Notes under the pieces: model-generated | The model's database searches: none | What the model saw: only the letters and a program-made list of their open reading frames with translations | What the model was told of the DNA's origin: nothing | Shown here: positions 1 through 25,900 of the stretch, piece after piece | How positions within the stretch are numbered: the first letter of the stretch is position 1 | How the letters are laid out: every line of letters starts with the position of its first letter | Position numbers and translations under genes: made by a program | Assembly: GCA_963855995.1 (NCBI GenBank) | Contig: OY979720.1 | Coordinates: 560,501-624,500 of the forward strand | Length of the DNA stretch: 64,000 nucleotides | Source of the DNA: Muricea muricata | Lineage: Eukaryota > Cnidaria > Anthozoa > Malacalcyonacea > Plexauridae | Direction: 5' to 3'

Positions 1-339
1 CACCGAAGCCTTTTTCTTACAAATAATGTGAAGCTAGACCGTACTGAGACGTTTATTGAGAATGGTTTAACCGTTTTTGAAATACAAACTTGCCCGACAA
101 AGACCGACCTTTCGCTGACGAAGATCCGAGCTTGCGGATCGAAAGCTTTGCGATAGTAAACTTACGTGGTGTTTCCACACAATTATACTGAGATTAATTC
201 AAAAATACCGTTCATTATCTTCATCGTCGTATTTCTTGTGAGAAGGGTCTTCGCGAAGCAAACCAATCGCTGTAGCATGTGAGAGAAGACGAGCTAGCCC
301 CCAGCCCTAGAATAAGTAAATCAAAAGTAGTTATTGAAG
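1..339. other. Sequence downstream of MED24; no gene seen
   Basis: This lies 3' of the MED24 stop codon. No open frame with plausible splice sites was found on either strand. It may be intergenic, or the UTR of a gene outside the window. Confidence 0.5.
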
Positions 340-345
340 TTTATT
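340..345 (-). terminator. AATAAA polyadenylation signal of MED24
   Basis: A canonical AATAAA on the minus strand begins one base after the MED24 stop codon (347-349). This placement supports 347 as the true 3' end of the coding sequence, with a very short 3' UTR. Confidence 0.7.
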
Positions 346-346
346 C

Positions 347-13806
<13,460 letters not shown>

Positions 13807-15071
13807 CTTGAAAATGAACAAGCAAATCTACTAACAGCGGTAATTAGTTAGGCAATACTTCAAATAGCCTTTCGCACTCGGCCAAGTGACAATTTATAAT
13901 GGATCGCAAAATTTGGGTCACAATATTTGTTATCTTTTGAATCATAGTCACTCAAGGGGCGAGGGCTTGAATATATTTATATTATATCATTCTTTTTTGC
14001 AATCTCCCTTGAATTGCTTTAATTTGCCGGCGCACGAAGGACATCTCATCTTCCAGACAGTTCAATTTCAATATTCCACTATTCTCAGTTTTAGAATACT
14101 TAATTAATAAAGACAATGGAAATGAATGTTTTACTGTCACTTATCAGATATAGATATCTAAAAAACCGTTGTTAAAGAGCACGGACAAAATTTTAAACGT
14201 TTCATGCTGGAATTCAGAGGGTCAGTTGCACTTTTTTTAGTCAAATGTGAGTCGGATTTCATTAATTTACAGTAGCACAGCGGGTTTTGATACCACTAAG
14301 GTATCTTAAAACCTGTCTGTTAAAAAAACGAAGCGAAAAAGAACTCAGTTTCAGTTTCAGTGTCCTATGTAATATTCTTTACACTTGAATTGCACTTTTA
14401 CCCCCCCCCCCCCTTGCCTCTCCCAGCAAAAGGCAAGGGAAGCAGCTGCCCCTCCTGTTCTGGAGTCCCTGCGGCAATACTTTCGATGGCAATCACAACA
14501 TGATAAGATACATATCAATAACGAGCCTTCGCAAATCAGATAGAATGCCGTTTATTGATCCTGTGCGTCACCTGCTGGCAGCGTAAACAAATTATGTTTT
14601 CCATAGACAATGTATTGAAAGCACAAACACAAGTTATACCACCGGTTGAGAAAAAGCTTTAATAAATTATAACATTATTTACGAGGGGCTAATTTGACGA
14701 AAATTAGCTTGAAGGTTATTAATGTTACAACTTCTTGTCACAAGAACGTATCTTTGAAAGCAGTTACTAAAAGGACAAGTTTAGTAGAAAGATTTCTGAA
14801 TTTAGAACTAATGACGGAGAAGAAGATCGTAAGAAACTGAGGTATTTATGAAATGTGAATTCTTTTGTTCTCACACAAATGTTTCATCGTCATGACTGCG
14901 AGATCAAGTAAGTAAACACTTTTAAACTTGTTAACTGACTTACAAAGATACAAAGACAAATGAAATGAACAAAATAGACACAGAAAATTTGCTATAGCTC
15001 ATGAAACTTAGCGACTTGTCTACTTTGTTAGTAGAATAAGTGGAAATTTATTACAACTCCTCGGTTGAAAA
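13807..15071. promoter_or_regulatory. Divergent intergenic region between MED24 and the Kelch gene
   Basis: The coding starts of MED24 (minus) and the Kelch protein (plus) face away from each other across 1.27 kb, so both promoters should lie here. A poly-C run is near 14401. No clear TATA box was picked out. Confidence 0.4.
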
Positions 15072-16983
15072 ATGGCAACCCCGTTAGTGGATGACAGTGT
15101 TTACGAGTACAACGACAAGAATGCATTTCAAGATGCATTCAACACAATACAAGATTTTCAAAGAGAAGCGATCTTCAGTGATGTCAAAATCAGCTCGGAT
15201 GATGACAAAGAGTTTAATTGCCATAAACTAATTTTAGCATCAGCATCTCCGTATTTTCGTGCGATGTTTTTGGCTGACATGAAAGAAAGTCAACAAACGC
15301 ACGTAAAGATAAAGGGCCTGGATTCAAGTTCTCTGGAACAACTTCTCGAGTTTTGCTACACGGCTAGGATAACAATAAATTCAACAAATGTTCAGCAATT
15401 AGTGATTGCAAGTGGGATGCTGCAGTTTCCTAACATTCAGGACTCCTGTATAGAATATCTTCTCAACAACCTAGAGGATTCAAACTGCATTGGAATATGG
15501 AAGTTAACTGAAGTTATACAACGAAATCAGAAAACGGTTGAAAAGGTTGAAACGTATATAAAAACAAATTTTTCTTTTGTTACGAAGCACGAGGAGTTTC
15601 TAGATCTGACAGCTCAACAGCTTCTAAAGTTTTTGAAAAGTGATAATTTAAATATTTCTACCGAAAATGATCTGTGTACGGCAATAATTAGATGGGTCAG
15701 ATTCGATCCCGAGAAACGTAGCGTTCATTTGGAAGATTTGATGAAACACGTGCGGTTTTCACAAATTACACGTCGCCATTTGACAGATGTAATTTTAAAG
15801 GAGGATCTCATCCTTGACAATATGTTTTGCCGTCAACTGGTATTTGACGCTATTCGATACCATCTCGTCCCTGAGATTCGGAACGGTTCGTTATTGCCCG
15901 TGGATATTGGACAGAGACAACGGGTTACGAGGTTCATATACCTACTAGGAGGAGAACGTAAGCGAGATTTTTGGATGTATTTGTTCACTATCCACATTGT
16001 CAGTGACTTACATTTATAACGTCTTACCGAAGTTTGAATTCTCTTTCACAGAGTGTGGGAGCGTTGTAAACAATGTCGAGTGCTACGATTGCAGCTCCGG
16101 AGCCTGGCACGAGCTCACTCCCATGATCATTCCCAGAAAGTTTGTTGGGTCCGCAATACTTGATGACCAGCTGTATGCTGTTGGAGGTATAAATGATCAG
16201 TATGGTGATCTAGTGACGGTTGAAGCATGCAACCTCTCAACCAATCAGTGGACATCTTTGACTTCGCTTCAAGAATGTAAAGGTAATGTATAATGGATGT
16301 TTACCACTAATTGAATTAGGTTCGTATCTCAAGCGTATGCTTTCATTCTTAATTTTTTTTACTAAACCGCAGGCTCAACAGCGGCCGCAGTTCTTGACGG
16401 CTGGCTCTATGTTGCTGGGGGCTCGGACAATGGAGTTGCTCTGAAAACATCAGAACGTTACGACTCACACGCTAACACCTGGCTTCCAGTCCCTAACATG
16501 AATTTACCGAGAAGCCACTTTTGTCTTCAAGCACATGGCGGGAAACTTTACGCAATTGGAGGATACTGTGGTACATGCGCAATACCACATGTCGAATATT
16601 TTGACCCTCTCGCAAACACGTGGACAGAAATTGCATCAATGAATAAACCGCGGATGAACCACGGTTCAGCAAACTATGCTAACAAGATCTATGTAACTGG
16701 CGGAGCAAATAGTTATGGAGTCTTGAATTCAGTAGAAGTCCTCGATCCAGAACAGAACCATTGGTGTTTTATTCGTAATCGTTTTAATCCAAGAAGCGGG
16801 CTGAGCTTGGAAATAGTCAAGACAGAACTGGATAGCGAGGGTTGTTTATGGATATTAGGGGGTCATGACCATAAAAATCGAGATTTTAGTACGGTGTTGA
16901 AGTTAAGAGTGTCTGATCTAAGTTTCCAAGGCGAGATATCATTACCACGAACCTGTGTTTTTGCAGGACATGTGACAATGTGA
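15072..16983 (+). CDS. Kelch-like protein (BTB-BACK-Kelch), probable CUL3 substrate adaptor
   Basis: Three exons, 15072-15957, 16052-16282 and 16373-16983, join in frame to 575 aa, a normal length for the KLHL family. The BTB domain covers roughly residues 25-135, with SDVKISSDDDKEFNCHKLIL and ASPYFRAMF. BACK covers roughly 140-240. A six-blade Kelch propeller fills the rest, with repeated GG motifs (LLGGE, AVGGI, VAGGS, AIGGY, VTGGA, ILGGH), each followed by Y and W. Family members bind CUL3 through BTB-BACK and recruit substrates for ubiquitination through the propeller. Which vertebrate KLHL it matches cannot be told by eye. The start is the first ATG of a long open frame. Confidence 0.92.
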
Positions 16984-17157
16984 AGACACATAGATGAATA
17001 TAATGTAAGCATTAAAAAATAATGAGAGAGAACAGGCAGCCATACAAAGTAGTTTTCAGTGAAAACAAATTGTAGTCGATTTGGTTCCTGAATAGTTTGC
17101 AATTAAATGCTTCATGATCAAGTCAAATTGATGATGGGAATCACACTTCTAGTTTAT

Positions 17158-17568
17158 CTAAAGTATACTTGACACAAAATTTAGAATCATAGACTTTTTT
17201 GTGCGGTAATTAACGCATTATAATTTATTTTTGAAAAACATGGTGCCAAGATGACTGTTTTATGGTTTGAATACGTTGTCGTGAGGTAATAAACACTGTA
17301 CGATGTCTGGGAACGAAATTGTAGCAAAATAACGTCATTGATGACATGTATTTGCTGTTCATTGTCAGCGTTCAGCTCGGGCTAAAACCATTATCGTTAT
17401 AACGTCACTTTGGTGCAAATTCGCTCACATTCATAGCACAGTTTTTTTTTGTCTCACGGCCACGTATTAAAACGTTCAAATGGCTCTTTTACCATCATGT
17501 TTTTCAAAACTGATAAATTACACTTATCTGATTGTAAAATATAAAATTTCGTGTCATATGCACTTTAA
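17158..17568. mobile_element. TTAA-type palindromic MITE, copy 1 (degraded)
   Basis: The long inverted-repeat arms carry GACACAAAATTTAGAAT at the left and AAATTTCGTGTCATATGCAC at the right. The right end sits on TTAA and the left on CTAA. A second, better preserved copy lies at 32298-32737. The element lies just 3' of tropomyosin and of the Kelch gene. Confidence 0.7.
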
Positions 17569-17752
17569 AGTTATGTTTGCTGCAAAAGTATAAGTATTTG
17601 AGATTTGTAAAAACATCAAGTAGACAGGAAAAAGAAGTAAAAACTTTAATAAAAGCACATGAAAATCACTTAATAAAAAGCAAGCAATTTATATTTAAAT
17701 TCTGATATATCTTCCTTTGTATTTTTCCTGAAATAAAATGCTATTTTTTGCA

Positions 17753-18897
17753 TCATTCTTCGTCGCCTCCATCTTCTTCTGCTTCTGCATGTGGAATGCT
17801 TTGTGCTGATGGTTCGGCAATGTCGAGTAATTCCTGCATTGTCGCTTCATGCTCCTTTTTCATATTTTCAGTTTTCATCTTTTCAAGCTCAATGCTACCT
17901 GTAATATATCGACACATATAGCAAGACATTTTTTAATTATCAAGGAACCTTCATGAAAAAACATGGTACTGTACTGGCCATAGTTTTGGTAACCTTCCAA
18001 AGTTATTCATGGCTGATACTTACCTATTGTAGTCTCACGCAATCGCTCCAATTTAGCGACATTACGTTCTGCCATATCCGCCCGTTGGTCGACTTCTTTA
18101 TGCTGTGATATTAAGTATTTAAGTTGATCTTCCATTGACATTTCTCTCTGACTGGCTTCTTCATCTCTCGTTTCCAGGTCCTTGAGATCTGTGTTTACTT
18201 GTTTTGCTTCGTCTTCGAGTCGGTCTACTTTGTTCTGCCCATTTGTAAGCCGCTCGTAAACCCGTTCCAAGTCCGCTTCGAGTACCTTGAACTTGTTCAG
18301 AACATCGTCATACTTTTGTTGGTTCTCTGTCAGCAACACCTTGCACATGGTTTAAATACGAATTTAAATTAAGACTTGTCATATTTAATCACGTGTTTTC
18401 ACAACCTGAGGAAATTTTCATAAAAAAATAGCCACTATTTGAGACATATAATAGTTGCATACATTACACTATTTTTCCAAAGGTTCTTCCTTGTCACTCC
18501 CCCCTTTGTGTAAATAAATCGTTAGAGCATAAATTGAGCCAAAAATGCGTAAAAATACCTTAGTATCCTTAGCGCTTTGCTCAAGCATCACTAAATCTTG
18601 GTCATTGTCTGTTTCCCGTTCTTCCAACTCTTTCCGTGTTGTATCATTGTCCTGGGTACGAGTCTCAGCTGAATCCATCCTGGCATGTGTCTCTTCTAGC
18701 TTCTTGTTAACTCTATCAATTTCGGCTTTAAGTTGAGAAACGCGACTTCTTAAAGAAGCCGCTTCACCCTCAGCTGTCGTGCATCGAGCTATTGCCTCGC
18801 GCTTTAACTGCTCGGATTCTTTCATGCGGATTTCTGCCTCGTCGATGCCATCTCGCATCTCGGCCATGCGCTTTTTAACTGCACTAACAGCACTCAT
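17753..18897 (-). CDS. Tropomyosin
   Basis: Exons 18559-18897, 18024-18339 and 17753-17898 join in frame to 266 aa. The protein is heptad-repeat coiled coil nearly throughout (MAEMRDGIDEAEIRMKESEQ; LEADLERVYERLTNGQNKVD), ending in an acidic tail. Tropomyosin runs along actin filaments and controls myosin access. The length lies between short (about 250) and long (284) isoforms. The start at 18897 is chosen because a splice acceptor (TTTTTTCCAG) ends just upstream at 18906, so the in-frame ATG at 18930 is intronic. A separate 5' UTR exon must therefore exist upstream. Confidence 0.88.
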
Positions 18898-19040
18898 GAT
18901 TGATTCTGGAAAAAAGTTGGTATCCACCATTGAAAATCACGTAATGATAACGGAGAATACGTAGTGTAATTTTCCAGATCCCTCATTCTAATAGTAGCTA
19001 GAAACTGTTTTTGGTCATTATTATTTCTATAAGTCATATA

Positions 19041-19186
19041 AGAGAGGTTCAAATTTGATTTCCACTACCTTAATCAATCTTTCAGCCAATCAAATGAGGT
19101 TGGTCTACCCAAATGGCCAATCAGATTGCTTAAAAATCGGGATAAGGTAGCAGTAGTGGTAGTGGAAGTGAAATCTGAACCTCTCT
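19041..19186. mobile_element. MITE with AGAGAGGTTCAGATTTGA ends, copy 2
   Basis: Same family as 2131-2304: AGAGAGGTTCAAATTTGA at the left, its inverse at the right, and the shared middle CAAATGAGGTTGGTCTACCC. It lies in the 5' UTR intron region of tropomyosin. Confidence 0.75.
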
Positions 19187-20792
19187 ATTATAGCGAAAAG
19201 ATCATTTCAAAATAATTGAACTAAAATACTTTTAAGGCTAATTGTTTCATTCTGTAGGAGCTAGGTGACCGATAGATGGGTTCTCCCACGAAACATATAA
19301 TACAGTCACGAAACAAGGGCGACCAATCAAATTCGTCGTTCTTATAAGAATGACCAATCAATTGTTTTGTGACTGTAGCCGCTAGGAGACTTGCACCGAC
19401 AATCATTAAGACCAGATAACAACGAAATCAATAAAATTTGATACAATTAGTCATGGGAAAATAGATACACAAAATTACTCAAATACTTTATCGCCGTTAA
19501 ATGGAAGTATTAATAAGTCAGTTCTCTGTTTAACCAAACATCATATGATTTATTGCCAAAATAGGAAAAAGATTCACAAGGGTAATCATAAAATCGCTGA
19601 AAGTATGTACGGTATGTAGCAAATTTTTGTCATGTCTTTTAACACCTGGTATGAATGTTAGAGACATAAGCGTGACAAAACTATACAAAAATTAAATTCT
19701 CTAGCTAAAAATCAAATTTCAATAACTTTTACTGTCGAGCGTTAATTTAATGCTTAAACGACGGCAATGTACCGGATTAAAGACAAATTCTTTGATAGAT
19801 AACTCAGAGTTATCAAACAGACTTATCTAAAAGATTCATTAACATTTATAGTCATGAAATTTAATACCGATAAACTAATATGTCCACTATTTTGTACAAA
19901 ATATCTCAATTTGCAGTGCCTTTCTAACCATTTCTTTTGCGTATCAGTTTTAGATAGGTAAAATGTGTTCTTTACGAAAATAATGATATACAAAGAATGA
20001 TCAAAGAAACCACGTAAATTAGGGGCAGTGGCTTGAACGAGAAGCTCTCCTCCTCGGATAAAAAGATAAGGTATTTAAACCCAGTGCAACAAAGCAACCA
20101 TGAAATCATTTGAAACATCGAACACTGAAACATATTGATTTTGCGCGAAACCATTTTTAGTTCCCTTCTTTAGTTTGGTCAATTGCTACACATCACCATT
20201 TCGAATAAATTTGAGAAGTCTGTCAGTTCGTGATAGAAACCTGCTTATCTTTGTCTGTTCTTGTTAGGTTTTTGTTTGTCTAGGAAGGGAATTATGTTTA
20301 TATTACGAACACTTTGCTCTTTATCTAAGGAACAGATGTGTGCATCAGTAAAGTTTGCGTTCCTGATGATTGGTATGATACCGAGAAATGATACATTAGG
20401 AACACGATCATAACAAGATCACCGGCAAAATCATGGTAAAATAAAAAACCCTTTTGTAGAGAAATCATAGTATTTCTATTAAATAGACCTGGCATTAGCA
20501 AAGCTGCGTTCAGCATGCATATCATAAATTTCTTTAATAGCTCAATAACAACGGTAATTCATTCAGATATATACAAAAAGTTAGCACCTTTTTTTAAAAT
20601 TATCTCGATAAGTTTTTTAATCACAATTTTGTGAATAAATCGATTCATGATCCTGTCACCGCGTATGAATTACAAATGATTTGGTACTGCAGAATTATAA
20701 AAGTATACAATCGCGTGACCACAAAATAAAGTAGACACGAAATCGACACAGGGATTGTTGAAAATGAATAAACTATAAAATTATACGCTTAC

Positions 20793-20960
20793 CTTTTAGT
20801 TAGAGAGAGATAAACAAAGTAAGTGGACAATAAGGCTGCTTAGACGACGTGTCTTCACCGTTGAAGTAGGCGCACAAAATACAAAGATATCAGAAAGAAG
20901 TGATTTAAATATTCCAGCTTTCGAAGTTGGAACGACAAAATTGCATCTCAAATTTCCCTC
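20793..20960 (-). other. Candidate 5' UTR exon of tropomyosin
   Basis: A good minus-strand splice donor (AACTAAAAG then GTAAGC) lies at 20793, upstream of the tropomyosin coding exon that begins at an acceptor. The far boundary is a guess. No other donor in 18930-22990 looked better. Confidence 0.3.
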
Positions 20961-22995
20961 TTTAAAACGGAAGACTGGCCGTCTAAAGACTTCCGGTCAC
21001 GTGTATACCTATATTAGGAATTGTCAAGCGCAAAGTATGCAAATGTATGATTATGTATTAAATATGAACATTCCAACAAAAATATGATGGTTGAACTAAA
21101 CAACTAGACCTTTCTCTATTTGAACTAGAATTTTTAGTCAGTATTTTAAGATTGCAGGGAAACATAACGGAAAATCAATTAATATAAGCTCGAATTTTTT
21201 AAAATATGTTCAGCAAGCATGTTCTAGTTCATGCAAATAGCAGGAAAGCTACCATATTGACAAATAAGTAAAACAAAAACACACTTTGATCTACAGACCC
21301 AATCCACATGAAAATAGGTCGGTATGAATATATTAAAAAAATCCAGGTGAAGGTATGTATTTAGATCGAAGTCCAGCCAATTAATCTCCGATTGCAGTAC
21401 AGAAATAATTATTGATGTTTATCGACAAAATTGGAAAAAATTTGTAAAAATATTTTTCAGAAAAAATAGCTATCACTTATTATACACATGTCAAAATTGA
21501 AGCGAGGGAGCAAACAGCCAAGTCAGCTATTTTTATCGTCCGCATTAGTTTCAGTGGACGTTCAACTCTCACAGGCTTCATAGCATGCTCGCAGCCCCAA
21601 TTTGTTACAGAATCGGTATTAAACGCTTCATAGCAACATGATTGTATATAATTTGTTTTATTTGTTCTTTCCATTTAAGTTTTCATTAATGTCAGACATT
21701 AGGCACAATTTCTACCTGTTTTCCTTTAATAATCATGGAAGTTAGAATGTGAAGTCCGGCCGGAGAAATATTTTGTGAGTATTATCATTTTTTGTCTTTT
21801 CACTATTCAAAAGTAAACTGCACTTGCTCATTTCTCTATAGCAGGACCATCAAGTGTCCATTTTATACGCATGCCGTTTACAAGGTTGTTTAAAATGGAA
21901 TTTCAATGTATGTCTTTGATAGATGATAGATGGTTTATTTTGAACTTCCATTGCAGTATACACTGAATTGCACAAGTTTTATAACTGGATATACAAGTTA
22001 AAAAAAACTCTAGCTAAAATATGATATTACAATATTATACAAAAAGTCAATTCATTGAATAGCTTTTCTATTATTTTGTAAAAACAGGTAAGGCGTGCGT
22101 TACTATTTATAAAGGAATCGCGGAATCTATTTGTTTTGCAAGGCGGATGGTAAATTTTCTGTTCTTGCGCAATGTCACCAATGGTTTACTGACATTAAAT
22201 GGTAAAAGAGCATGCAACATGTCAGCATAAGGTCAGTCAGGACCCATTTCTTGTTTATGAACAGAAGTGAAAATGAAATGTCCCGCCATTGACCCTGGAG
22301 TGGACAGGGATAAATAATATCATATAACAAAAAGGTCCTGGCCCTTTACTTCGTTCTAGAAACTTTAAAAAAATCCCTTCCTTTGTTATGTTTTAGTTTT
22401 ACAGCCTCTTCTCCGTCGTGACTCACTTGATGTGATCCAATTTTAAAAAACGAGATGGGGATAGGAGAACTCTTTTAATTTAGTTCAAAATATCGCAGTA
22501 ACTGCGACGGTGTGGAAGACTTTGAAAAGGTTTTGTAAATAACCTCAACCTTCTTTCGAATAAAGCAAACAAATTTTTAATAATTATTATACTTTAAGGC
22601 AATGCACAGAAATCTGTTTTTACAAAATAATAGAAAAGCTATACATTGCTTTGGATTCTCATTGCAGTTAGTGCCAATCTTTGACACGTTTGATATTAAG
22701 TGCAACGTGGGCACTTGTCAGAAATATATAATCAAGATCAAAGATAGTCTATTCTACAGAGAACGAATAGAAAAATTATCGTCTCTTGAGGATGTGCAAA
22801 ATGATTCAGGCCTATAATTTATACAGTTCTTTGCGACCACGTGAACATTGAATTGAGCTACTACAAAAGCACAATATTTGTCATTCGTCAGTTACACAAA
22901 CAAGATAAAGTATTAAAATAATCGGATTCATGGTTCTCTTTACAGTCCTATCTGTGTTCCATCTTTACACATATTAAAATTAAACCCTTGTCAAG

Positions 22996-25900
22996 CTACG
23001 ATCTACGGCCAGTCCTTTTCTTACATCCCCCTTTGTGCTTCATTTGCAACCGCTGACACTTGTTCATCTTATTGCACTGCTCAACTTGCAGGTGGCAAAG
23101 ACTGGAGTATGTTTTGCCATCTGACCCACACACCTGGAACATCTTTTTTGGGCTGATATTTGGGATCTTCTTGTTTGTTTTAGGGGCTGTTTTACTGGTT
23201 TTAGTGGCTTTGGGATCCGGCTTCTTTTTGGCTTTGGTAGTTGGCTTTTTCATGAGGAGTTTCTTTAAATTTGTTTTTTTCGAACTTGTTTTTGCCTTCT
23301 TGGTATTTATCTTTTTATTGGATTTTTTCTTTGCATTCGTTTTTTTGGTGCTCGTTTTCTTGTTTCCCGCATTTTTTGTTGTCTTTCGTTTGAGTGGGTT
23401 CTTTGTTTTTGGTAAACGGGGAACCCTTTGGCTCTTTCCGTTGTTATTTTGCTTGAGAGAATTAGACTCGGCAGATTTCTTGCTTTCTGCATGACGCACT
23501 GCAGCTCTCAGCAGTTGGTCACAAAATTTAACCTCAGGACATTTCTGTGTCCATACAGAATTGCATCGTTTGCCTCGGCCGCACGCACCACAATATTTTA
23601 TTGTCAACTTTTTGTATTTCTTTCCTTTTGCTGCACGTTTGAGCCGGCAGTTTTTCCCTTTCAAATAACAGATATTCTGGTAGGTTTTGTTATCTGAGCC
23701 ACAAACCTGTCGTTTAATCTTCGGACAAGATGAATATGGTCGACATGATGCCTTTTTCACGCACGGTCCTCCTTAAAAAGAAATAGCAATTTTTAAGCAT
23801 TAAAATTGACATATAATGATAAACACTACCTTTTCTAGGACTAGAGTATACGCAGTTGTCTGGATGGACGTTATTGTTGTTTGTCAAGTGCCATTAAAAA
23901 CAGGTTCATTTGTTCATGTGTGTTTATGGAAGTCCACAAGAAATCATTGGTCCCATGCAACATTAATCGTCAATGATGTTTCGGATGGGTAAATGTTGTT
24001 GTTGACTTGTTACCATTCTTGGTCATAGTATATTGTGCTTGTGTCACAGCTCACTATTCTATAATTTCTATTGGAACTTACTTCTGTTGACCACAGTCAA
24101 AGGAGGGTCTTTTCTCTTCCTTGCCTCGCATTTCGCTCTCTTGAAAAGACATAGATTTTTGTACGTTTTATTGTCGCTAGCACACACCGGTACTCTGCGT
24201 TCCGTGCAGTTCAGATGACATTGACTGACAGGTTTACTGGACTGACAATAGCCTGTATTTACAATGTAAAGAAGCTGACCAATGTTCCTCGCTCTACAAC
24301 GGGCGACGCTCAAATGACATCTGGTTGTGTAATTTCGACCATCGTTGCCACAAACTGGCGAAGACTTTACTCGACAAAACTTAAAGCATTCGTCAGTAGC
24401 GTTGCTCGCTTTTTTTGCGTCTGCTTCCAGTATCAATGTTGCTGCTGAAGTAAGAAAAATAAAAAAACCTCTTAGAAGTAATTCATGGTTGTTACGAAAA
24501 GGGAGACGCCCAAATAATCGAAAACTACATGTTTAACAATTCTATATTCCTCCATTTTTTAAATTCAGTACAATATCAACTCCCTAAGTCTAAGACATAG
24601 CCTCAACCGTATCATAGGCAGATCATCTCAATTCTCCAGCGGAGTTGTCCAGACTGGAGCAAGGTTTGTGGTTTTTTCAAAACAGGGTAGAAAATAAAAA
24701 TGCATGGGGTGCTACAACGTAGCTACTCCCCATTATCCTAAAATGTTTTCGTGCTCGTTTTCGGCAATTCAAAGAATTTGTAACGTCTTTCAGTCACGCA
24801 TTGGTCTGCACCCTATACAAAGATTTTTATTTTAAGTACTAGACGATTGCCCCCCCCCCCTCCCCTAACACACTTGTTTACAGGGCAGAAGACGCATTCG
24901 CAACTGTCAAACCACAAAAACAATAAACCCAATGGAGCAGCGTTGTTCAGAGAGCACAGTCTGAGATTTGGCACAGAAGAGGCATAGATCCAAAACACAT
25001 AGTATACATGTCCTGTCATCAGAAATAATATACAGCTTGGCCTTACGTTACAACTTCTCGAGGTCGAGTAGTCTTTGTAAGCGTTGTGCACGCCAAACTG
25101 TGTATTTCTAATTCTGGATATATTTTGACCACCTTCACCCGCGCTGCATTCGCTATTGAGCCGAACATTTATTGTTACCTATAGGTGTATACCTTTTTGT
25201 CTATCTGCAAGTCTATCTATATCGGGTGCTTTTTCGTGACAAGGTTTTCATTCGTGTCGGTCTTTGTCGTGTGAACGACTCTCAGCTTTCAACAAGTACT
25301 ACACATGCGTCGAAAAATGGTGGGAAATCTCACGATCGTTAAAATTTTCCTTCAACTCTTCGAGTAACACAGCGTCACAAGCTACATTGAGGTTTGAGGA
25401 CTTTGAGAGCAGATTTCAAAAGAACTAAATAATTCATAGCTAGCTACTTCGAACGAGCTTGATTGGAGAGTATAACTTACGTTAAGAGCAGGTTTTTCGT
25501 TTAAAAACCTAATAAATAATTGCTTCTTCAACCGAGAAACTTCTGTTTGCAGATTTTTCAGCAATGCCAAAGATTGTCTGACACTGCACTTATATATAAG
25601 GGCCTACTAATTACCTGGATTAGAAATGAGTCAATTTAAGGATCTGGGTAAATTTTAAAGAAAAATTCTTATTTTTTACAAGGGAAGCAGAAAACTTAGT
25701 TTTTCAAAAAAATGATACTGAACTCACAGCTCAGTATACCTTGAAGCTAGCGGAGAAGCTTAAGTCTCTATGACGCCAGAAATTGCGCAGTAATTAACCT
25801 AATAGTTCACTAGGCTGCCAGTTTGTCTGCGACTGCCCGCTGCCGATGTGAAAATATTAATTTATTCACCAATTAAGGACGGGACAACGTGGGCTGAGTA

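Larger units (their letters stand above)
18931..22995. other. Tropomyosin upstream region; no protein gene seen
   Basis: Apart from the MITE at 19041-19186 and the candidate UTR exon, the 4 kb are AT-rich with only short open frames lacking splice support. Promoter elements of tropomyosin are expected near 20800-21100 but were not identified. Confidence 0.5.

Noticed and set aside
18898-18930. Upstream in-frame ATG of tropomyosin (MVDTNFFPESI)
   Set aside because: The segment is the end of an intron (TTTTTTCCAG acceptor); the ATG at 18897 gives the expected tropomyosin N-terminus.
23060-23494. Plus-strand hydrophobic open frame of 144 aa
   Set aside because: Antisense of the lysine-rich linker of the Kazal gene.
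25481-25577. A leucine-zipper-like exon (KNLQTEVSRLKKQL) with a GTAAGT donor and a TATATAAG upstream, inside the Kazal gene intron
   Set aside because: No ATG, and the phase does not fit the Kazal exons; without transcript evidence it is not supportable.
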